Assembly (NCBI RefSeq): GCF_007747995.1
Contig: NZ_CP036276.1
Coordinates: 186,001-250,000, forward strand
DNA from: Symmachiella dynata
GTDB lineage: Bacteria > Planctomycetota > Planctomycetia > Planctomycetales > Planctomycetaceae
DNA length: 64,000 nt
Reading direction: 5' to 3'
Shown: one piece after another, positions 17,514 to 27,130 of the stretch
Position numbering within the stretch: position 1 is the first letter of the stretch
Layout of the letters: every line of letters begins with the position of its first letter
The notes under the pieces: generated by a model
Seen by the model: the letters and a program-made list of their open reading frames with translations, nothing else
The model's database searches: none
Told to the model about the DNA's origin: nothing
Translations under genes and position numbers: made by a program

Positions 17514-19073
17514 ATGCCTGCGCTACGCCGGAATTTGCTTCTGACCGGTTGTTTGTTACTTGCCGCTTTTTCCACTCCACATACGATTCGCGCTGACGTC
17601 AAGATGCCGGCGCTGTTCAGCGACCATATGGTCTTGCAACAAGGGCAACCGATTCCGATTTGGGGCTGGGCCGATCCCGGCGAACAAGTGCGGGTGACGC
17701 TTGGCGGTGACGTTCGCACGGTCACCGCCGATGCGGAGGGCCGGTGGAAGGTCCTGCTCGGCAAACTGAGCGCCGGCGGCCCGCACAAGTTAGAAATTCA
17801 GGGGAACAATGCCCTGACGCTCAGCGATGTGCTCATCGGCGAAGTCTGGGTTTGCTCCGGCCAATCGAACATGCAATGGGACGTATCACGTTCGAATGAC
17901 AGCGACCTAGAAATCGCCTCAGCAAAGTATCCCAACATTCGGCTGATCACCGTTCCCCAAGTCGGCACACAGGAACCACAGGACGACTTCAAGGGCAAAT
18001 GGGAACTCTGTTCGCCCGAAACGGTTCCCTCGTTCTCCGCCGTTGGTTACTTCTTTGGCCGCCAATTGTACCAGACTTTGGATGTCCCGATCGGGCTGAT
18101 CGACAACTCGTGGGGCGGTTCCTCCGCCGAAGCTTGGGTCCGCCGGGATCTGCTCGAAGCCGATGCCCAGTATGACCCCCTGATGGAGCGTTGGGAAAAA
18201 ACCGAATCGACGTACGACCATGACAAAGCTGTCGCCAACTACAAGGAAAAACTCGTTGCATGGAAAACCAAACAAGCAGCCGGTGAAAAAGTTGGTCGTC
18301 AACCGCGTGCTCCACGCAATCCGCTGACGAATCAGCATCGCCCGGGCAACCTCTACAACGGCGTGCTCAAACCTGTGATTGGTTACGGAATTCGCGGTGC
18401 GATTTGGTACCAGGGCGAATCCAATGCCGGCCGCGCCTATCAATACCGCAACTTGTTTCCGCTCATGATTCAAAACTGGCGCGACGAATGGGGCCAAGGC
18501 GATTTCCCCTTCTATTGGGTGCAACTGGCCGACTTCCGCAACGAAGTCCCCGGACCGGCCGATTCCACCTGGGCCGAGTTGCGTGAAGCTCAAACCATGA
18601 CGATGACCAAATTGCCCAACACGGGCGAAGCGGTGATCCTCAATTTGGGTGAGTCGAGCGACATCCATCCCAAGAACAAACAAGACGTCGCCAAACGTCT
18701 CGCCCGCTGGGCGCTGGCTCACGATTACGGCATGGATATCGTCTATCGCAGCCCGATTTACAAATCGATGGAGACAGACGGCAATAAAATCGTACTCACA
18801 TTTGACCACGTGGGCGGCGGGTTGGACACCTTCGACGTGCCAAAACTGATCGGCTTCACGATTGCTGGAGAAGACCAAAAGTTCGTGCCGGCGACCGCCA
18901 AGATCATCGGCAAAAACCAAATCGAGGTGACCAGCGATCAAATCGAAGCCCCCGTAGCAGTCCGCTACGCCTGGGCCGACAACCCCGTCTGCAACGTGCA
19001 AAACGTCGAAGGCCTACCGCTCACGCCGTTTCGCACCGACGACTGGAAAGGTGTGACCGCGGATTCGCACTAG
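17514..19073 (+). CDS. Sialate O-acetylesterase (SGNH hydrolase family), exported
   Basis: The start is the ATG at 17514, chosen because AAGGAA lies 8 bases upstream and a signal peptide follows ('[23 protein letters not shown]'). The mature product of about 495 residues begins with the family's beta-sandwich ('[13 protein letters not shown]', '[12 protein letters not shown]'). The SGNH core has the nucleophile Ser118 in 'CSGQSNMQW', the 'WYQGESN' block, and a C-terminal Asp383/His385 in 'SDIHPKNK'. Such enzymes remove O-acetyl groups from sialic acids or, in planctomycetes, probably from other algal or microbial polysaccharides. Gene length matches the family. It is monocistronic, with a strong terminator 36 bases downstream. 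Confidence 0.93.
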   Translation: MPALRRNLLLTGCLLLAAFSTPHTIRADVKMPALFSDHMVLQQGQPIPIWGWADPGEQVRVTLGGDVRTVTADAEGRWKVLLGKLSAGGPHKLEIQGNNALTLSDVLIGEVWVCSGQSNMQWDVSRSNDSDLEIASAKYPNIRLITVPQVGTQEPQDDFKGKWELCSPETVPSFSAVGYFFGRQLYQTLDVPIGLIDNSWGGSSAEAWVRRDLLEADAQYDPLMERWEKTESTYDHDKAVANYKEKLVAWKTKQAAGEKVGRQPRAPRNPLTNQHRPGNLYNGVLKPVIGYGIRGAIWYQGESNAGRAYQYRNLFPLMIQNWRDEWGQGDFPFYWVQLADFRNEVPGPADSTWAELREAQTMTMTKLPNTGEAVILNLGESSDIHPKNKQDVAKRLARWALAHDYGMDIVYRSPIYKSMETDGNKIVLTFDHVGGGLDTFDVPKLIGFTIAGEDQKFVPATAKIIGKNQIEVTSDQIEAPVAVRYAWADNPVCNVQNVEGLPLTPFRTDDWKGVTADSH

Positions 19074-19108
19074 CCATTCATCGTTGCATGAAGGCAAATC
19101 CCCCCCAA

Positions 19109-19134
19109 CCCCCCGGTTCTGCCGGGGGGTTTTT
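19109..19134 (+). terminator. Rho-independent terminator after the sialate esterase gene
   Basis: A perfect 8-bp GC stem CCCCCCGG/CCGGGGGG (19109-19116 with 19122-19129) with a 5-base loop is followed by TTTTT. It sits 36 bases past the stop codon. Confidence 0.92.
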
Positions 19135-19256
19135 GTGTTTCAGGTCCAGTAAATCAAAGCAATTCGTTTCGTCTCTGCTAGACAAATTCTGCGATTCCGT
19201 GGATCAACACCGTACTCGTTGCATTACAGAAGGTGATTAACCGCCGGAGATCGCAC

Positions 19257-20354
19257 ATGTCCCAGCCCGCCACCAGCGAACAACCACCCGTTGACCCGCC
19301 CCTGTCGCTACGGTTTCGATTATTTTTGTACGCGTTGCTTCTAGCGTGCATCGGACTGCCGCTTGCCGGTTGGTGGTGGATTCGTTACCGCACGGCGGTT
19401 GCGCTGGAACTCCAGGGATTGGGTGGAGACGTCACATTTTATGAAGGACAGACCAACGTATTATTCCAATCGCCTCAACGGATCTCTTTGAATTCCAATA
19501 AAATTGACGACGCCTTGGTCAGCCAAATCTCCCGCTACGGAAATTTGCAAGAACTGGACCTCAGGGGAGGTGAACTCTCCGAGGTCGGCATGGCTGATTT
19601 AGGGAGGCTGACACAACTCAAGAGGCTTTTCTTGTCCAATATGCAGATCAGCGGCGGTCTGGAACACCTCGAGAACCTCACTGATATCGAGGACTTGATG
19701 CTGTACGGGGCGACCATTGGCAATGAGGAACTGAAGACGATCGGACGCCTCACAAATTTGCGTTCCTTGAACTTGGGGCGTACGCAAATCACCGATGCGG
19801 GACTGCAGCATCTTTCCGGGTTGACCAAACTGAGAGAACTGTGGTTAGCCGACACCAAGATCAGTGATGCTGGGTTGGCCTTTCTACCAACAACAATGCC
19901 GCTCGAACTCTTAGATCTTTCGGGTACCAATATCACCGACGACGGGTTGGCGCAATGGAAGCTGGCTACGGCGCCTCGCTTTTTGGATTTACGAAGGACA
20001 CAAGTCACCGGCCGCGGATTTGCGTCGATCCCATTTTTGCAAAACGTCTCTAGTTTGGATCTCGGCGAAACACCGCTCGATAATGCTGGTTTAAGTGAAA
20101 TCGGCCAATTAAAAAACCTCGAAGTTTTGCGTCTTTATAAATGCCCCGTCACTGACGCGGGACTGGAAAATTTGAAATCGTTGTCGTCATTGCAAGACCT
20201 GAATCTTTCACAAACCAGCGTCACTGAAGAGTCCGTCCCCTTGTTGAAGTCGGCCTGGAGGCTCAAGTCGATATCACTCAAGGGTTTGGATATCAGCGAT
20301 GACGCGATCATGGAATTTCAGAGCGCTCAGCCAAACTGCAAAATCAGGCGGTGA
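19257..20354 (+). CDS. Membrane-anchored leucine-rich-repeat protein, copy 1
   Basis: The ATG at 19257 is preferred over one 24 bases upstream because GGAGAT stands 7 bases before it and the same arrangement recurs in the second copy. The 365-residue product has a short Pro-rich cytoplasmic start, one membrane segment ('LFLYALLLACIGLPLAGWWWI', about residues 22-42) and then about ten repeats of 23-24 residues of the type 'L-x-x-L-x-L-x-x-T-x-I-T-D-A-G-L'. This is the bacterial LRR class common in planctomycetes, which mediates protein-protein contacts. No catalytic domain is visible. The repeat side should face the periplasm or exterior by the positive-inside rule, which is inference. It is followed by a close paralogue 89 bases later. 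Confidence 0.85.
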   Translation: MSQPATSEQPPVDPPLSLRFRLFLYALLLACIGLPLAGWWWIRYRTAVALELQGLGGDVTFYEGQTNVLFQSPQRISLNSNKIDDALVSQISRYGNLQELDLRGGELSEVGMADLGRLTQLKRLFLSNMQISGGLEHLENLTDIEDLMLYGATIGNEELKTIGRLTNLRSLNLGRTQITDAGLQHLSGLTKLRELWLADTKISDAGLAFLPTTMPLELLDLSGTNITDDGLAQWKLATAPRFLDLRRTQVTGRGFASIPFLQNVSSLDLGETPLDNAGLSEIGQLKNLEVLRLYKCPVTDAGLENLKSLSSLQDLNLSQTSVTEESVPLLKSAWRLKSISLKGLDISDDAIMEFQSAQPNCKIRR

Positions 20355-20443
20355 CGTCGCCACGATAGAATTCCTGCAGTCTCGTGGATCAACACACTCG
20401 TTCCTGCACCACGGAAGCCGTTGTATACCGCCGGAGATCGCAC

Positions 20444-21541
20444 ATGTCCCAGCCCGCCATCAGCGAACAACCACCCGTTGACCCGCCCCTGTCGCTGCGG
20501 TTTCGATTATTTTTGTACGCGTTGCTTCTAGCGTGCATCGGACTGCCGCTCGCCGGTTGGTGGTGGATTCGTTCCCGAGCGGCGGTCATGCAGGAAGTTC
20601 AGGCGCTCGGTGGAGAGGTCACATTGTTCGAAGGAAGTACGAGCGTCCTGTTTCAATCGGTGAAAGAGATTCGCTTGAATTCTAAAGAGATTGACGACGA
20701 GTTGGTCAGCCGTATTACCAGCTATGGAAATCTGGAAGAATTGCGACTCAGCGGAGGGGAGTTGTCCAAAGATGGCGTGGCCGAGTTGGGGAGTCTGACA
20801 CAGCTCAGGATGCTTTCCCTGACGAATATGCAAATTCCTGATGGTCTGGAAGACCTTGCCAACCTCACTCAGTTGGAGGATCTCACGCTGGACGGGCCAG
20901 CGATTGGTGACGAGGAGCTGAAAACGGTTGGTCGGCTCACGAATTTGCGGGCCTTGTATTTGCATCGCACTCAGATCACCGATGCCGGATTACAGCACCT
21001 TTCCGGGCTGTCAAAACTGCAAAGACTGATGATTCGCGACACCGGGATCACTGATACCGGGTTGGCTTTTCTGCCAACAACACTACTTCTCGACTACTTG
21101 GATCTTTCCGGTACGAATGTCACTGACGACGGATTGGCACAATGGAAGCTGGCTACGGCGCCTCGTTTTTTAAGTTTACGAAGAACGCAAGTCACGGGCC
21201 GTGGATTTGCGTCGATTCCATTTATGCAAAACGACGCTGTTCTGGATCTCGGCGAATCACCGCTCGATAATGCCGGTTTAAGTGAAATCGGCCAATTAAC
21301 AAACCTCGAAGACTTGCGTCTCTACAAATGCCCCATCACCGACGCGGGACTGGAAAATTTGAAATCGTTGTCGTCGTTGCAAGACCTGAATCTTTCACAA
21401 ACCAAGGTCACCGAAGAGTCCGTCCCCTTGTTGAAGTCGGCCTGGAGGCTCAAGTCGCTATCCCTCCAAGGTTTGGATTTTAGCGAGGACGCGATCTTGG
21501 AAATTGAGCGCGCCCAGCCGAACTGTAAAATCAGGCGCTAG
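20444..21541 (+). CDS. Membrane-anchored leucine-rich-repeat protein, copy 2
   Basis: This 365-residue paralogue of the preceding gene has the same start context (ATG at 20444 after GGAGATCGCAC), the same N-terminal 45 residues and membrane anchor, and the same repeat number. The central repeats differ at many exposed positions (for example 'HRTQITDAGL' versus 'GRTQITDAGL' and 'RDTGITDTGL' versus 'ADTKISDAGL'), while the last three repeats are almost identical. Differences on the solvent face with a constant scaffold would fit two receptors with different ligands. That is inference from the pattern only. The gene ends 57 bases before the convergent CBS gene. Confidence 0.85.
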   Translation: MSQPAISEQPPVDPPLSLRFRLFLYALLLACIGLPLAGWWWIRSRAAVMQEVQALGGEVTLFEGSTSVLFQSVKEIRLNSKEIDDELVSRITSYGNLEELRLSGGELSKDGVAELGSLTQLRMLSLTNMQIPDGLEDLANLTQLEDLTLDGPAIGDEELKTVGRLTNLRALYLHRTQITDAGLQHLSGLSKLQRLMIRDTGITDTGLAFLPTTLLLDYLDLSGTNVTDDGLAQWKLATAPRFLSLRRTQVTGRGFASIPFMQNDAVLDLGESPLDNAGLSEIGQLTNLEDLRLYKCPITDAGLENLKSLSSLQDLNLSQTKVTEESVPLLKSAWRLKSLSLQGLDFSEDAILEIERAQPNCKIRR

Positions 21542-21598
21542 TGCTCTGTCAAATCTAAGATTTGGGGTGCCACTGCTGCCGCATTGCCATTAAGGCGA

Positions 21599-22573
21599 TT
21601 ACGCGAACCGTGTCTCCTGCCGGTCGCTGATGCTACTCAGGTACAGCATCGCTTTTTCCGGTTCGGGGGCGATTTGGATCAGCCTATTGGTTGCCAACAA
21701 GACATCGCGACGGCTGATTTGGCCGATGAGCTTGCCGTCGTGAAGCACGGGGAGTCGGCGATAAGGGGTGGTTAAGAAAACCTGAGCAATACCCAACAGA
21801 TCCAAATCCGCGGTGATTGTTCTAGCTTTCTTGTCGCTAAAATTGTGCACTGCCGTCGAGGGCAACGGGCCGTGCTCGGTGGGTCCTTCCGCCTCGCTCA
21901 GGTCGACTTGTCGGCTTTCGGCAATCAAGGCTTCACGGCGGTCATGAACGATGCCCGAGAGGATGTTCTCGTTCAGCAATACATCGCGGCGACTGATTTG
22001 TCCCACCAATTTGCCGTCTTTCAGCACGCACAGCCGACGGTAGGGGGTATCCAGAAAAATCTGCGCACATTCCAGCAGAGTCGTCTGTTCAGAAATCGTG
22101 CGGCCCCGATCGGGGTTCTTGAATGCGCCGACTTCGGTGGTCGGCATATTTTCATACGCGGCGTCGACCAGCACGCGCATACTCGTTTTTTCGGAAAACA
22201 CGCCTAGAAAATTGCGATCAGCATCGATGACCGGAACGCCCGACACGTGGTGTTTGAGCAGATAGGCGATAGCCTCGAAGACATCGGTTCGCGGGTCGAG
22301 CGTGACTAGTTTTGTTGCCATGAACTGACTGGCGGTCGGCGGCGTCGCACTGGGGTACCCCCGCTCGCTCGCCAAGCGGGCAATGAGCGTGAGCACACTC
22401 ATGCAGCATTTTTCACTGAACATACCAAGATACGACCGGTCGCCGCCAACTACAGGTGCGCCGGTAATCTTATGTTTCAGCAACGATTTGATCGACTCAA
22501 AAACATCCTGGTCGGGATTCAACGTGACCAGTTTTTCGACCATGATGTCCTGCGCAAGTCGCGGGCTTTCCAT
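21599..22573 (-). CDS. Four-CBS-domain regulatory protein
   Basis: Start at the ATG at 22573 (AGAGGTG upstream); an upstream ATG adds ten residues. The 324-residue protein consists of four CBS motifs in two Bateman pairs and no enzyme domain. Examples are 'VEKLVTLNPDQDVFESIKSLLKHKI' with 'GAPVV', 'ATKLVTLDPRTDVFEAIAYLLKH' with 'SGVPVI', and two copies of 'FLxTPYRRLxVLxDGKLxGQISRRDVL'. CBS pairs bind adenosine nucleotides such as AMP, ATP or SAM and act as energy sensors. The last two domains carry near-identical 'TPYRRL' blocks, showing internal duplication. Its target is not evident from neighbours. Confidence 0.88.
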   Translation of the reverse strand: MESPRLAQDIMVEKLVTLNPDQDVFESIKSLLKHKITGAPVVGGDRSYLGMFSEKCCMSVLTLIARLASERGYPSATPPTASQFMATKLVTLDPRTDVFEAIAYLLKHHVSGVPVIDADRNFLGVFSEKTSMRVLVDAAYENMPTTEVGAFKNPDRGRTISEQTTLLECAQIFLDTPYRRLCVLKDGKLVGQISRRDVLLNENILSGIVHDRREALIAESRQVDLSEAEGPTEHGPLPSTAVHNFSDKKARTITADLDLLGIAQVFLTTPYRRLPVLHDGKLIGQISRRDVLLATNRLIQIAPEPEKAMLYLSSISDRQETRFA

Positions 22574-22878
22574 GGGGCACCTCTCTCGTGTTCCAGGTGG
22601 CAACAGCTTGCAGAGTAAGACGTGAATGACCGGCCGTCAGAAGTGGAAGTGCAAAGCACAAGTATACCACTGTGAGAGAAAAAATACGAATTTGTTTTCT
22701 GCTCGGGGTTGTTTCGCTCAGCTGTAAGCGCCTGATAGCATTGAATTTCCGAATAAAACCAAGACAATCAATCCGTGTTGCGACAAAGCCGACAACGGTC
22801 GTCGGTTTGTTGGGCAATGGACACGATTTTGACGACAGCCCGATGGGGGCGACGTCTTTTTATTATAGGGAGTGAGCC

Positions 22879-23820
22879 GTGAAAGTCGGAGTTGTGGGAT
22901 GTGGGTTTGTAGGAGCTACGGCCGCCTATGCGATGGTCATGGATGGCGTGGGACGTCAAATTGTTTTAGTGGATCTCGATCGCCAACGGGCTGAGGCCGA
23001 AGCAAATGACATCATGCATGCCGTCCCGTTTTCGCATCCCATGTCGGTCGTTTCCGGAGAGTACAGCGACTTGGCCGGCTGTCGCGTCGTGGTGATCGCC
23101 GCCGGTGTCAGCCAGAAACCGGGTGAAACACGATTGCAACTTCTGGAACGAAACACCGCAGTGTTTGAGAAAGTTGTACCACAAATTGCCCAGCATGCCC
23201 CGCAGGCCATATTGCTCGTGGCGACCAACCCCGTGGATGTGATGACACACGTCACGGTCAAGCTCGCAGGACGATGCGGAATCGACGAATCCCGTGTGCT
23301 TGGATCGGGAACAACGTTGGATACGGCGCGGTTTCGGACATTGTTGGGAAGACAATGCGGCATCGATGCCAAACACGTGCACGCCTACGTGATCGGCGAA
23401 CATGGCGACTCAGAAGTCTTGACTTGGTCCTGTGCGACAGTGGGTGGGATGCGACTTAATGAATTTCAAAAGTACCGTGACATCCACATTGGAGTCGCTG
23501 AAAAAACGGAAATCGACCAAAAGGTCCGTGGCGCCGCCTATGAAATCATTTCCGGCAAAGGGGCAACGTATTATGGAATCGGCGCTGCCTTGTCACGCAT
23601 TGTCGATGTGCTCATCCATGATCAACGAGCGATCCTGACGATCAGTGCGCGACTGCACGATGTGTTGGGCCTCTCCGATGTCACCATCAGTTTACCAACG
23701 CTTGTCGGAGGACAAGGCGTGATCAGTGCCGTGCCCATTTCGCTCAATGACGAGGAAACGGCCGCATTTCATGCCAGCGCCGCCATCGTCCGCGAGGCAA
23801 CGGAATCGCTCAATCTCTAA
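22879..23820 (+). CDS. ldh: L-lactate dehydrogenase
   Basis: A GTG start at 22879 follows AGGGAG. The 313-residue product is an NAD-dependent LDH/MDH-family enzyme with Rossmann loop 'VGCGFVGAT', the substrate loop '[10 protein letters not shown]', 'NPVDVMT', and catalytic His175 in 'GEHGDSE'. The residue that sets substrate choice is Gln79 (lactate dehydrogenase type) where malate dehydrogenases have Arg; Arg85 follows in the mobile loop. It interconverts pyruvate and L-lactate with NADH. It is convergent with an MFS gene and shares overlapping stop codons with it. Confidence 0.93.
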   Translation: MKVGVVGCGFVGATAAYAMVMDGVGRQIVLVDLDRQRAEAEANDIMHAVPFSHPMSVVSGEYSDLAGCRVVVIAAGVSQKPGETRLQLLERNTAVFEKVVPQIAQHAPQAILLVATNPVDVMTHVTVKLAGRCGIDESRVLGSGTTLDTARFRTLLGRQCGIDAKHVHAYVIGEHGDSEVLTWSCATVGGMRLNEFQKYRDIHIGVAEKTEIDQKVRGAAYEIISGKGATYYGIGAALSRIVDVLIHDQRAILTISARLHDVLGLSDVTISLPTLVGGQGVISAVPISLNDEETAAFHASAAIVREATESLNL

Positions 23821-25004
23821 CCATTGGTCGAGTCTCTCTTGCCAATAAAATGCAAGACGAGCGCCATCATGCCCGATGCGGCGGCGGCGATTGCTAAGCC
23901 GCCATAGACTTTAAAATCGCTCCCCGCATATCCAGCGTAGGTGGGCCCCAACGCGCCGATCCCGAAGCAAGCCATATTGCTGAATCCGTAACCGACACTA
24001 CGGCGATGGAACGGGACGTACTGCGCGATCAGCGAATTATAAATCGGCTGCGTCATAAAATGCACGAGGCCCAACAGGCAGGCAGCAGCGAACCGCGCCG
24101 GACCGGTGGCGACGGCCATCCACAGCAGCGGGCCGATGTTGGCGAACATGATCAGCGCCAATTGAATCTGCAATCGACCGGGCCGGGCAAATTTCCCGGC
24201 GATTCCTTGTCCCAACACCCCCATAATGAGCACGACCGCCGCCAGGAAATTACGAAAACTGGCAGGCTCTATAAACGAAGGGCGCAACTCAGCTGAGTTC
24301 AAATAGCGCGGTAAAAAATGCATGAATCCCGCATAGATGAATCCAGCCATCGCGCCGCCGGCAACCAAAATCAAATAAGCTCCCCAGCGGCCTTCATCGG
24401 CTCCGGTTTCACTGTTTGCAGTGGACGTCACGGGCGGTTGGCGGTGTTCGGTCAATCCAAAGAAGAGATAGGCCGCCAACCCCAAGCCCGGGATGACCAG
24501 CAACAAATAATACTGCTGCCAAGTCACTGCACCCGTCCAAAAGACAAGTGCTGCTAAAAACGGAGCACCGGCGATACCGATCGAACCAAAGATGCCATGC
24601 CAACCCAGCGCAACGCCGCGAGTCTCCGGCGTCGTTTCCCGCGAAATAAACGCCAAACCGGCTGGGTGATAAATGCTGGCAAAACAACCCATGGCGAACA
24701 TCAATACGTACAACGTGTCGAATGACGTGCAGGTCCAAACCAACAGCGATGTCGCCGCGCAGCCCAGCAAATAGATCACCAACATCGGCTTGGACCCAAA
24801 GCGATCCGCGAGCCAACCGGCAAAGAAGGCCCCCACGCCGAACGGCACGCGCCACACCGTTCCCAGCACACCGGTTTGTTCGCGGGCAACGTCAAAATCG
24901 TCGCCAATCATCTGTTCCACGCTGGGCAGCGAGAGTTCAAACACGTGCACGAGCGCATGCGCCATCGAGATGAGTATGACCAGACGAAAGGTTGTGGCGT
25001 TCAT
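23817..25004 (-). CDS. Major facilitator superfamily transporter
   Basis: The protein has 395 residues with about 12 hydrophobic segments and the MFS loop motif '[13 protein letters not shown]' between segments 2 and 3. The substrate cannot be read from sequence. It lies tail-to-tail with ldh, their stop codons overlapping by 4 bases, so a role with lactate or pyruvate is possible but is only a guess from position. The terminal residues 'GKRDSTNG' are hydrophilic. Confidence 0.85.
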   Translation of the reverse strand: MNATTFRLVILISMAHALVHVFELSLPSVEQMIGDDFDVAREQTGVLGTVWRVPFGVGAFFAGWLADRFGSKPMLVIYLLGCAATSLLVWTCTSFDTLYVLMFAMGCFASIYHPAGLAFISRETTPETRGVALGWHGIFGSIGIAGAPFLAALVFWTGAVTWQQYYLLLVIPGLGLAAYLFFGLTEHRQPPVTSTANSETGADEGRWGAYLILVAGGAMAGFIYAGFMHFLPRYLNSAELRPSFIEPASFRNFLAAVVLIMGVLGQGIAGKFARPGRLQIQLALIMFANIGPLLWMAVATGPARFAAACLLGLVHFMTQPIYNSLIAQYVPFHRRSVGYGFSNMACFGIGALGPTYAGYAGSDFKVYGGLAIAAAASGMMALVLHFIGKRDSTNG

Positions 25005-25305
25005 GATCGGCGGGGATCGCTGTGGGCGGCATTGATGGTGATCGTGCGGGCCTTATTCATAGAAGTGCCAGGCGGGAACATCAAGCCCACCGGTGGGTAG
25101 GAACCCGTTTTGGAGCGAATAACTGTCCTGCTTTGCACAGGGACTCACGCTCGGCATAGGTCCCCGTGCACGCACCAATGGGATTTCTCGCCACCGGCCA
25201 CCGGACACTATCCACTCGCCCACGTCAGTTGCGACCGCTGCTTAGCAGCGGCATAATGAGTTCAACAGCGACTTGAAAAATAACGCCAACGGGAGTGGAA
25301 CAACG
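25005..25305 (+). other. Divergent intergenic region
   Basis: About 300 bases lie between the MFS gene and the aldolase gene. No gene is visible. A short 'CCACCGGCCACCGG' stretch near 25193 resembles simple repeats common between genes. Confidence 0.45.
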
Positions 25306-26076
25306 ATGGAGACGGTCAAACAGCGGTTACAGCGCGATGCGATGGTCATGGTCTGCGGGATTGGGCGGGTCTGCCATCACAACATTGTGCAGATGCTCGG
25401 CATGCAGGGCGGAATCGACGCGATTTGGTTCGATCAGGAACATGCGGGGCTGTCGTTTGAAACATTGGAAATCGGCACCATGGCCGCCCGCGCGCACGGG
25501 ATGGATAGCTTCGTGCGACTGGCACCAACCGATTATGCCGTAATCACCCGTTGCTACGAAGCGGGCGCCGGCGGCATCATGGCGGCTCAAATCGAGTCCG
25601 CTGAACAGGCCGAACAAGTGGTGCAGTGGTCCAAATTCTATCCCCGCGGCCATCGCGGATTGAACGGCGGGGGTTTCGACGGTCGCTTCGGAAATACGCC
25701 GGCAGCGGAATTCTGTGAACGCGCCAATCGCGAATTGTTCATCGCCATTCAAATCGAAACTGCAGGCGCCTTGGAGCAGTGCGACGAGATCGCCGCCATT
25801 GACGGCGTGGACCTGCTGTTTGTCGGCCCGGCCGATTTGAGTCAAAACCTGGGGATCACCGGACAATTCGATCACCCCCGACTGCAGGAGGGAATCGACC
25901 GCGTCGCCGCCGCTTGCAAAAAGCATGGCAAACACTGGGGCATCGTCCCCACCTCACCGGAGTCCGCCGACCGCTGCGTCGAAAACGGCTGCAAAATGCT
26001 CGTCCCACTCGCCGACGTAAAGATCCTCAACGCGGGAATTCGCGCGAACAAAGAGGCGTATGGGAAGTATTTTTAA
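25306..26076 (+). CDS. HpcH/HpaI-type class II aldolase/citrate-lyase family protein
   Basis: The start at 25306 is favoured by GGGAGTGG 8 bases upstream; a TTG 33 bases before it is in frame but lacks a site. The 256-residue product has the HpcH/HpaI TIM-barrel: 'IWFDQEHAGLS' with His46, Arg71 in 'FVRLAPTD', the metal ligand Glu in 'AIQIETAGALEQ', and Asp in 'FVGPADLSQNLG'. These enzymes use a divalent metal for reversible aldol cleavage of 2-keto-3-deoxy acids, releasing pyruvate and an aldehyde. Substrate is unassigned. It is monocistronic. Confidence 0.9.
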   Translation: METVKQRLQRDAMVMVCGIGRVCHHNIVQMLGMQGGIDAIWFDQEHAGLSFETLEIGTMAARAHGMDSFVRLAPTDYAVITRCYEAGAGGIMAAQIESAEQAEQVVQWSKFYPRGHRGLNGGGFDGRFGNTPAAEFCERANRELFIAIQIETAGALEQCDEIAAIDGVDLLFVGPADLSQNLGITGQFDHPRLQEGIDRVAAACKKHGKHWGIVPTSPESADRCVENGCKMLVPLADVKILNAGIRANKEAYGKYF

Positions 26077-26095
26077 TCGTGCTACTACCAGACGC

Positions 26096-26126
26096 AAAAA
26101 GCCGACGACGCATACACGTCGTCGGC
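26096..26126 (-). terminator. Terminator of the PEP-CTERM gene
   Basis: A perfect 10-bp stem (26101-26110 with 26117-26126, GCCGACGACG) and 6-base loop is followed on the minus strand by five U residues. It lies 28 bases past the PEP-CTERM stop and may also slow read-through from the convergent aldolase gene. Confidence 0.88.
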
Positions 26127-26154
26127 CAGTGAACTGTTGTTTGTTCGGACAAAG

Positions 26155-26805
26155 CTACACCGCCTGCCGCCGTTTGCGACGGTAACCATAACCGACAAGT
26201 GCAAGACCGCCGATTCCAAGCAGGGCAAACGTAGACGGTTCAGGGACTGCGTTGGGCGCCGCCGTCGCGATGACGAAGGGATTACCGTATTGATTTCCTG
26301 GAAGTGTGCCGGCAACACCGGTGGTGCCGTCTGCTAACGGTATTAAATCGATACCGGAAGCTGGATCTCCTGAGAAATTATTGAAGCCGGCAAACCAAAC
26401 GATGAAGGTATCTTCGTTTGGAATAACGGTCCCCGCCCGAACAATTCCCATTCCGTTTGCAGGATCGCCCTGCGGCGGCGGAACGAAATAGATCGACGTT
26501 GCATCGATGAAAACGTTGACAAACAAGATTTCAAGCGACTGGGTCGCAGTATTGAATTCCACCGGGACCTGGGGGGAAACGCTTGTTTTGGTAGCGGTCA
26601 GGTCGAGCGCCTCGATTTCATCCGGTTGCAGTCCGTCGCTGAAATCAGCAGTGTCGAAAACGGTAATCGTCCCCGATAAGTTAAGATCTAATCCGGCAAC
26701 ACCTTCGTAATTCACGAAGTTGTAGACATATCCAGCTTGTGCTGATCCTGCTCCTCCCGCCAATAGCCCGGCGAGTACGACTAGTGCAGAAAACGATCTT
26801 CTCAT
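26155..26805 (-). CDS. PEP-CTERM exported protein
   Basis: Start at the ATG at 26805, with AAAGG about 8 bases upstream; an ATG 15 bases earlier is possible. The 216-residue precursor has a signal peptide ('MRRSFSALVVLAGLLAGGAGSAQA') and a beta-rich body of unknown function. It ends in a textbook PEP-CTERM sorting tail: VPEPST, a hydrophobic stretch ('FALLGIGGLALVGYG') and a basic end (YRRKRRQ). PEP-CTERM proteins are recognised by exosortase and usually placed in an extracellular matrix; no exosortase gene lies in this window. A terminator follows. Confidence 0.92.
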   Translation of the reverse strand: MRRSFSALVVLAGLLAGGAGSAQAGYVYNFVNYEGVAGLDLNLSGTITVFDTADFSDGLQPDEIEALDLTATKTSVSPQVPVEFNTATQSLEILFVNVFIDATSIYFVPPPQGDPANGMGIVRAGTVIPNEDTFIVWFAGFNNFSGDPASGIDLIPLADGTTGVAGTLPGNQYGNPFVIATAAPNAVPEPSTFALLGIGGLALVGYGYRRKRRQAV

Positions 26806-27130
26806 GGTTGCGCCTTTCATGGGATCATCAAAAGAGGTGAAACGCTTGTAATGAAGCTGAAACGATTTGATTCACACTACATTCTGTGTTGTCACTAAAC
26901 ATTCGACTGACCGAAATTCAGAGAGGCTTTGCAATCGAATATGTTTCTCGTGACAACGTACTGAAAATACCGCCCAAGGACTTGGCCATCAACTAAAAAG
27001 TGCCTAATCTGCACAATTGTCGCAAACTTCATAATTGCCACTTTCGGCGAGGGATAGCCTCTGGGCCTAAGTGTCTACCTAGTAATAGATTGCGATCACA
27101 GAGTCCTCGCGTGCGCTGTAATCAGAGCGA
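26806..27130 (+). other. AT-rich intergenic region
   Basis: About 325 bases without a supported gene, noticeably more AT-rich than its neighbours. It should carry the promoter of the PEP-CTERM gene and the 3' end of the KaiC-like transcript. Confidence 0.4.

Larger units (their letters stand above)
19184..21541 (+). repeat. Tandem gene duplication containing two LRR genes with their leaders
   Basis: Two direct copies, about 19184-20367 and 20368-21541, each hold a short leader (shared 'CGTGGATCAACAC' and 'CGCCGGAGATCGCAC') and one LRR gene. Identity is very high over the first 45 codons and the last 80-90 codons and lower in the middle. This patchy pattern suggests duplication followed by gene conversion or local divergence. 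Confidence 0.85.

Noticed and set aside
17919-19001. 360-residue minus-strand open frame
   Set aside because: Antisense shadow of the sialate O-acetylesterase gene, which has a full SGNH active site.
20042-20045. Possible frameshift between the two LRR genes making one split gene
   Set aside because: Each copy has its own ribosome site, start, membrane anchor and stop, so they are two complete genes.
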